64,000 bases of DNA from Streptomyces ambofaciens ATCC 23877 (lineage in GTDB: Bacteria; Actinomycetota; Actinomycetes; Streptomycetales; Streptomycetaceae), in the NCBI RefSeq assembly GCF_001267885.1, contig NZ_CP012382.1:682001-746000 (forward strand), given 5' to 3'. How positions within the stretch are numbered: position 1 is the stretch's first letter; the number at the start of each line of letters is the position of its first letter. Under the pieces are notes generated by a model that was not told the DNA's origin, did no database searches, and saw only the letters and a list, made by a program, of their open reading frames with translations. This document shows, piece after piece, positions 60,605 through 64,000 of the stretch. The position numbers and the translations under genes are program-made.

Positions 60605-61285
60605 GTGCGCACCACGACCACGACCGCCGTACTGACCTGTCTGCTGGCCGGCCTCGTCGCGGGGTGCGGCAGCGGCGACGGGAGCGAGTCCGCCGACGAG
60701 ATGCTGGAGGACGCCAACGCCGCGATGCGGGCGCTGAAGTCGGTACGGATCGACTCCACCAGCACCGCGGCGAAGGGCGGCACGGTGACGGTCCGGCTGG
60801 TGACCGACCTGAAGAGCCGGTGCACCGCGAAGGCCACGTTCTCGCAGGGCGGCAGCCTCGAGCAGATCAGGACGGGCGAGACCGACTACGTCCGCCCCGA
60901 CCGCGCCTACCTGGAGAGCCGGCGGCCCGGCGGCGTCACCGGCGAGCAGAGGCTGTGGATCAGGACGTCCGCCGACGCGGCGCAGCCCGGTGACGGGCTC
61001 TCCTCCTGCACGCGTCCCTTCGCCTCCTTCGGCACCGCCGAGAAGGGGAAGTCCACCCGCGTCGGCGGCCGGGAGGCGGTCGAGCTGACGGTCAGCGACG
61101 AGGAGGACCGGGGCGGGAAGTACACCTTCTCCGTCGCCACGCAGGGCGAGCCGCACCTCCTCAAGGTGGTGTACGAGGGCGCCGACTACGACACGTCCAC
61201 GTCCTTCACCGACTTCGACGAGCCGCTGGACGTGCGGCCGCCGAAGTCCTCCGAGGTGATCGACGGGCAGCACGCCCCGCGGTGA
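60605..61285 (+). CDS. Lipoprotein of LppX/LprG-like appearance
   Basis: 226 residues from GTG 60605 (GGGGGAC ahead). Signal peptide RTTTTTAVLTCLLAGLVAGC, lipobox VAGC. The mature part starts SADEMLEDANAAMRALKSVRIDST and runs through curved beta-sheet-like segments (GTVTVRLVTDLKSRCTAKATF, GKYTFSVATQGEPHLLKVVYEG), reminiscent of LolA/LppX-type lipoproteins that carry lipids. It is divergent from the phosphatase gene. No specific role assigned. Confidence 0.82.
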   Translation: MRTTTTTAVLTCLLAGLVAGCGSGDGSESADEMLEDANAAMRALKSVRIDSTSTAAKGGTVTVRLVTDLKSRCTAKATFSQGGSLEQIRTGETDYVRPDRAYLESRRPGGVTGEQRLWIRTSADAAQPGDGLSSCTRPFASFGTAEKGKSTRVGGREAVELTVSDEEDRGGKYTFSVATQGEPHLLKVVYEGADYDTSTSFTDFDEPLDVRPPKSSEVIDGQHAPR

Positions 61286-61349
61286 CGCCACGGCCCCGTG
61301 CGCATCGCCGGCCGTGCCGTGCCACGCTGGTCCCGTCGCCTCGCCGGGG

Positions 61350-61820
61350 TCAGGACGCGTGGCCGAGGGCCGTACCGCTCAGGTCGTCGGCGAGCCGCAC
61401 CGCGGCTCTCATCCGCTTGCCCACCGGCTCCCGGTACACCTCGAAGCTCTGGCAGACGGCCATCACGATCTCCAGCCCGTGCCGGCCGATCCGTCCGGGG
61501 TCGGCCGTCTCGGCCACCGGCAGCACCGGGTCGGTGTCCCACACGGTGACCTCCACCCGGTCCTCCGCCAGCTCCAGATCGACCAGCGAGGGGCCGGGCG
61601 CGTACTTGCACGCGTTCGTGAGGAGCTCGCTGACCACCAGCTGCACCAGGTCCACCGCGCGGTCGGGCACCGGGCGGCCCCGGGCCGCCCGTACCCGCGC
61701 CAGGAACCGTCGGGCCAGCTCCCGGCCCCGGGCGATGTCGCCGGGGCTTCCCTCGTACTCCGCCGACTCCCTGACGAGCTCTTCCGCCCGCTGGTCCCTG
61801 TTCCGGGCAGCCCCGTCCAT
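61350..61820 (-). CDS. ATP-binding anti-sigma-type protein (RsbW-like HATPase)
   Basis: 156 residues. ARRFLARVRAARG, VQLVVSELLTNACKYAPGP (N box), VWDTDPVLP (G1-like) and RIGRHGLEIVMAVCQSFEVY (G2) make a serine-kinase-type HATPase_c_2 domain without other modules. Streptomyces encode many of these small regulators; they bind and phosphorylate anti-anti-sigma factors. It could form a switch with the PP2C phosphatase encoded at 58596-60488. Confidence 0.91.
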   Translation of the reverse strand: MDGAARNRDQRAEELVRESAEYEGSPGDIARGRELARRFLARVRAARGRPVPDRAVDLVQLVVSELLTNACKYAPGPSLVDLELAEDRVEVTVWDTDPVLPVAETADPGRIGRHGLEIVMAVCQSFEVYREPVGKRMRAAVRLADDLSGTALGHAS

Positions 61821-61938
61821 GCGATCCGCCCTCTTCCCGAGCCTTGACCGTTACGCCAGGCGTCTACCCCGAAAACGGGGAAACACCGAAAACCGGGAAA
61901 CACCGGAGGCGGGCGTGACCGCCGGCGGTCGGCGGCCG

Positions 61939-62676
61939 CTAGGGGTGCGTGGGGCGCAGGACGAGGCAGAGGAAGCCCATCACGTCCCGGTAGGCCCGCA
62001 GCCACCCGTCGCGGTGTGCGGTGGCCGCCTCGAGTGCCTGCGCACGGTCCGGGTCGGTGGGGTGGTCCAGGGCCCAGGAGGCCAGCGACCCGGTCCAGGA
62101 CCACTCGTAGCCGTCGAGTTCCGCACGGGTGCTGATGTGCCCGCCGACCGGGGTCCAGCCGTCCGCGGCGACCCGGTCCAGCGTGGTCGGCAGGTCGGTG
62201 AGGTCTCCGAGCATCTCGACGGCCTCGGCGGACGGCGTGTCCGTCCAGAAGCCGTCACCGACCAGGACGCGTCCCCCGGGCGCCAGGTGCTCGCGCGCCG
62301 CGGCGAGGGTGGCGGACAGGCCGCCGAAGGCGTGCGTGGAGCCGACGCACAGGACGAGGTCGAAGCGGTGCGGGGCGGTGAAGTCCGCGGCGTCCCGACG
62401 GTGCAGGACCAGACGGTCTCCGACTCCCCGTCGGCCCGCCGCCGCGCGGGCCCGTGCCAGCGCACGCTCGGAGACGTCGACGCCCTCGGCCGTCAGCCGC
62501 GGATGTCCGGCGAGTGCGCGCAGGAGCCACTCCCCGCCGCCGCAGCCCAGGTCCAGGACGCGCGCGTCGCCGTGCGGGATGCCGCGTTCCAGCAGCCGGT
62601 GCACCGAGTCGTCGTCGAGCGGGGCCGCGATCGGGTGATCGGCGTGGGCGAGTTCGGAGATCGTCTGACGGTCCAT
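61939..62676 (-). CDS. Class I SAM-dependent methyltransferase
   Basis: 245 residues. SAM motif I is DARVLDLGCGGGEWLLRALAGHP, followed by GVDVSERALARARAAAGRRGV and FDLVLCVGSTHAFGGLSATLAAAREHLAPGGRVLVGDGFW. The C-terminal helical part (GYEWSWTGSLASWALDHP) should define the substrate, which is unknown. It is divergent from the LysR gene and so its most likely target. Confidence 0.9.
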   Translation of the reverse strand: MDRQTISELAHADHPIAAPLDDDSVHRLLERGIPHGDARVLDLGCGGGEWLLRALAGHPRLTAEGVDVSERALARARAAAGRRGVGDRLVLHRRDAADFTAPHRFDLVLCVGSTHAFGGLSATLAAAREHLAPGGRVLVGDGFWTDTPSAEAVEMLGDLTDLPTTLDRVAADGWTPVGGHISTRAELDGYEWSWTGSLASWALDHPTDPDRAQALEAATAHRDGWLRAYRDVMGFLCLVLRPTHP

Positions 62677-62928
62677 CGGCGGATGGTGGCACGACGGGTC
62701 GAGCGGCGCACTCGATTTCCGGGCCGCTCAGGCGGTGCGCCGACCGGCCCGCGCGCACCTCGGCGTCGTGCGGTGCTCAGCATCCCGTACTCCGCGCGGT
62801 TGTGGGGAGGGGCGAACGAGCTTCGCACGACCGGGTCACCACCGGGCGGCTTCCTGTACGCCGCGCCGTGACCCGGCCGTCGGGTCGAGCACGACGGCAA
62901 GGGATCAAGCGACCCGTTCGCCCGACAC

Positions 62929-62956
62929 GCACAACGCTCGGTTGTGCTCCTAGGAT
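62929..62956 (+). promoter_or_regulatory. Inverted repeat and -10 box ahead of the lysR gene
   Basis: GCACAAC (62929-62935) and GTTGTGC (62941-62947) form a perfect 7-base inverted repeat with 5-base spacing, a LysR-type site. TAGGAT (62951-62956) follows as a -10 box, 7 bases before GTG 62964, consistent with a leaderless, autoregulated lysR transcript. Confidence 0.55.
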
Positions 62957-62963
62957 GGCCGCC

Positions 62964-63932
62964 GTGGATCTCGTCGCGGTACGCACCTTCGTCGCCGTCG
63001 CGGAGGCGGGTCAGTTCCAGCTCGCCGCCGCGCAGCTGGCGATCACCCAGCAGGCCGTCTCCAAGCGGATCGCCGCTCTGGAGAAGGATCTCGGGGTGCC
63101 GTTGTTCGCCCGCACGGCGCGCGGCGCGCGGCTGACCATCGACGGGCAGGCGTTCCTCCCGCACGCGCGTGCGCTGCTCGACGCCGAGGAGCGGGCGGCG
63201 GCATCGGTGCGGCCCGGACGGCGCCCGCTGAGAGTCGACGTGATCGGGAGACGGCTCGCCACGGCCGCCATGCTGCGCGACTTCCACCGCGCCCATCCCG
63301 AGGTCGATCTCGACGTCGTGATCCTCTTCGACTCGGACGCGGGCGCGGCGGCGGCCGCGATCCGCTCCGGGGCGATCGACGCGTCCTTCCGCTGCGTCGT
63401 CATGCCGGGTCAGGAGCTCCCCGCCGGGATCGAGGCCACGCCCGTCCACGACGAGCCGCTCCAGCTGTGCACCGGGCCCGGTCACGAGTTCGCGTCGGCA
63501 CGGGCCGTGACCCCGGCACAGCTCGCCGGCCACCGCATCTGGATGCCGGGGAACCTGCCCGGCACCGAGTGGTCGGCCTACTACGACGCGCTCGCCGCGG
63601 AGTTCGGACTGACCATCGACACCCTCGGCCCCGACTTCGGCGTCGAGGGCCTCCTCGACACGATCGCCGGGTCGTCGACGATCGCGACCTTCCTCAGCGA
63701 GCACACCCCTCTCGTCTGGCCCGCCGTCCACGATCTGCGGCGCATCCCGTTGCGCGACCCGACACCCGTCTATCCGCACTCCCTGCTCTGGCACGCCGAC
63801 AACCCGCATCCGGCGCTGGCCGCGCTGCGCGGCTACCTCGCCTCGCGGCCGGCCGGGAACCTCGACACGGAGGTCTGGACACCGCCGTGGGCCCTGCGCT
63901 GCCATCCGCGGGCCGATCCCGCCCGGTCGTGA
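62964..63932 (+). CDS. LysR-family transcriptional regulator
   Basis: 322 residues from GTG 62964 (an ATG at 62955 overlaps the -10 box). The winged helix is VDLVAVRTFVAVAEAGQFQLAAAQLAITQQAVSKRIAALEKDLGVPLFAR, then a two-lobed effector domain (PLRVDVIGRRLATAAMLRDFHRAHPEVDLDVVILFD, PGFEVEGLLDTIA-like region DFGVEGLLDTIAGSSTIATFL). It ends 5 bases before a clear terminator stem. It probably controls itself and the divergent methyltransferase. Confidence 0.93.
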   Translation: MDLVAVRTFVAVAEAGQFQLAAAQLAITQQAVSKRIAALEKDLGVPLFARTARGARLTIDGQAFLPHARALLDAEERAAASVRPGRRPLRVDVIGRRLATAAMLRDFHRAHPEVDLDVVILFDSDAGAAAAAIRSGAIDASFRCVVMPGQELPAGIEATPVHDEPLQLCTGPGHEFASARAVTPAQLAGHRIWMPGNLPGTEWSAYYDALAAEFGLTIDTLGPDFGVEGLLDTIAGSSTIATFLSEHTPLVWPAVHDLRRIPLRDPTPVYPHSLLWHADNPHPALAALRGYLASRPAGNLDTEVWTPPWALRCHPRADPARS

Positions 63933-63936
63933 CGTC

Positions 63937-63957
63937 CCCGCCGGTTCGGCGGGTTTT
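63937..63957 (+). terminator. Intrinsic terminator after the lysR gene
   Basis: Stem CCCGCCG / CGGCGGG (63937-63943 and 63947-63953) with a GTT loop, followed by TTTT (63954-63957). Confidence 0.8.
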
Positions 63958-64000
63958 GGGGGCCGGCCGGGGGTGGGCCCGTACCCGATCCTGTGACCAG

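Noticed and set aside
57913..60837. A 974-codon leftward frame spanning the phosphatase and repeat-protein region.
   Set aside because: It is a shadow frame; the PAS-GAF-PP2C protein and the repeat protein are encoded in other frames with recognised domains.

Overview
The window is chromosomal DNA of a Streptomyces-type actinomycete. It is very GC-rich with strong third-position GC bias, and GTG starts, GTGA/ATGA stop-start overlaps and leaderless starts are common. It carries a conservon (CvnA-E), a FadR-type GntR regulator, a LacI and a ROK regulator. Scanning by eye I found only two in-frame TTA codons, in the prenyltransferase gene and in cvnC. The order of phenylacetate (paa) genes next to a flavin monooxygenase and an indole prenyltransferase recalls, from memory, the SCO7467-SCO7475 neighbourhood of S. 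coelicolor. I see no rRNA, tRNA, CRISPR array, insertion sequence or prophage. The content looks like the conditionally used outer part of a chromosome arm.

Layout, left part (1-26.9 kb). A sugar-uptake operon (binding protein, two permeases, GH2 hydrolase cut by the window edge) faces its LacI regulator across a palindromic operator. A decayed carbohydrate-binding-type domain and a GCCGCA microsatellite follow. Next is an NCS1 transporter - hydantoin/allantoin racemase pair with a GntR regulator. A large oligosaccharide locus comes next: a leftward operon (zinc-lacking dehydrogenase homologue, TIM-barrel isomerase, two alpha/alpha-barrel glycosidases, GH35 beta-galactosidase) diverges from a rightward ABC importer, ROK regulator and Gfo/Idh/MocA oxidoreductase. 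Housekeeping singles follow (GtrA, TerB-like, APH-type kinase), then a secreted alginate-lyase-family protein.

Middle (26.9-40.4 kb). paaABCDE runs leftward and paaI-paaK rightward, with two copies of a TetR-type operator in between. Then come a YUCCA-like flavin monooxygenase and, convergent with it, a DMATS-type indole prenyltransferase. The prenyltransferase is preceded by a 35-codon open frame that overlaps its start codon and contains a terminator-like hairpin. Upstream on the same strand lies a five-gene conservon ending in a CYP157-like P450 without the ExxR motif. Together these genes could make and regulate a prenylated indole metabolite. TauE/SafE follows.

Right part (40.4-64 kb). 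A trypsin-like protease and an orphan ABC ATPase are followed by a frameshifted relic. A sulfonate-type ABC operon with an LLM monooxygenase then sits behind a classic actinobacterial cysteine leader peptide. After a run of accessory single genes (BrkB, MpaB, Rpf-like, DUF5949-like, VOC, isochorismatase-like, a membrane-anchored Mrr-like nuclease) come a beta-helix protein, a methyltransferase convergent with an orphan SchA/CurD protein, a class F sortase with a repeat-rich wall-type protein, a PAS-GAF-PP2C phosphatase, a lipoprotein, an anti-sigma-type ATPase, a SAM methyltransferase and a LysR regulator with a terminator.
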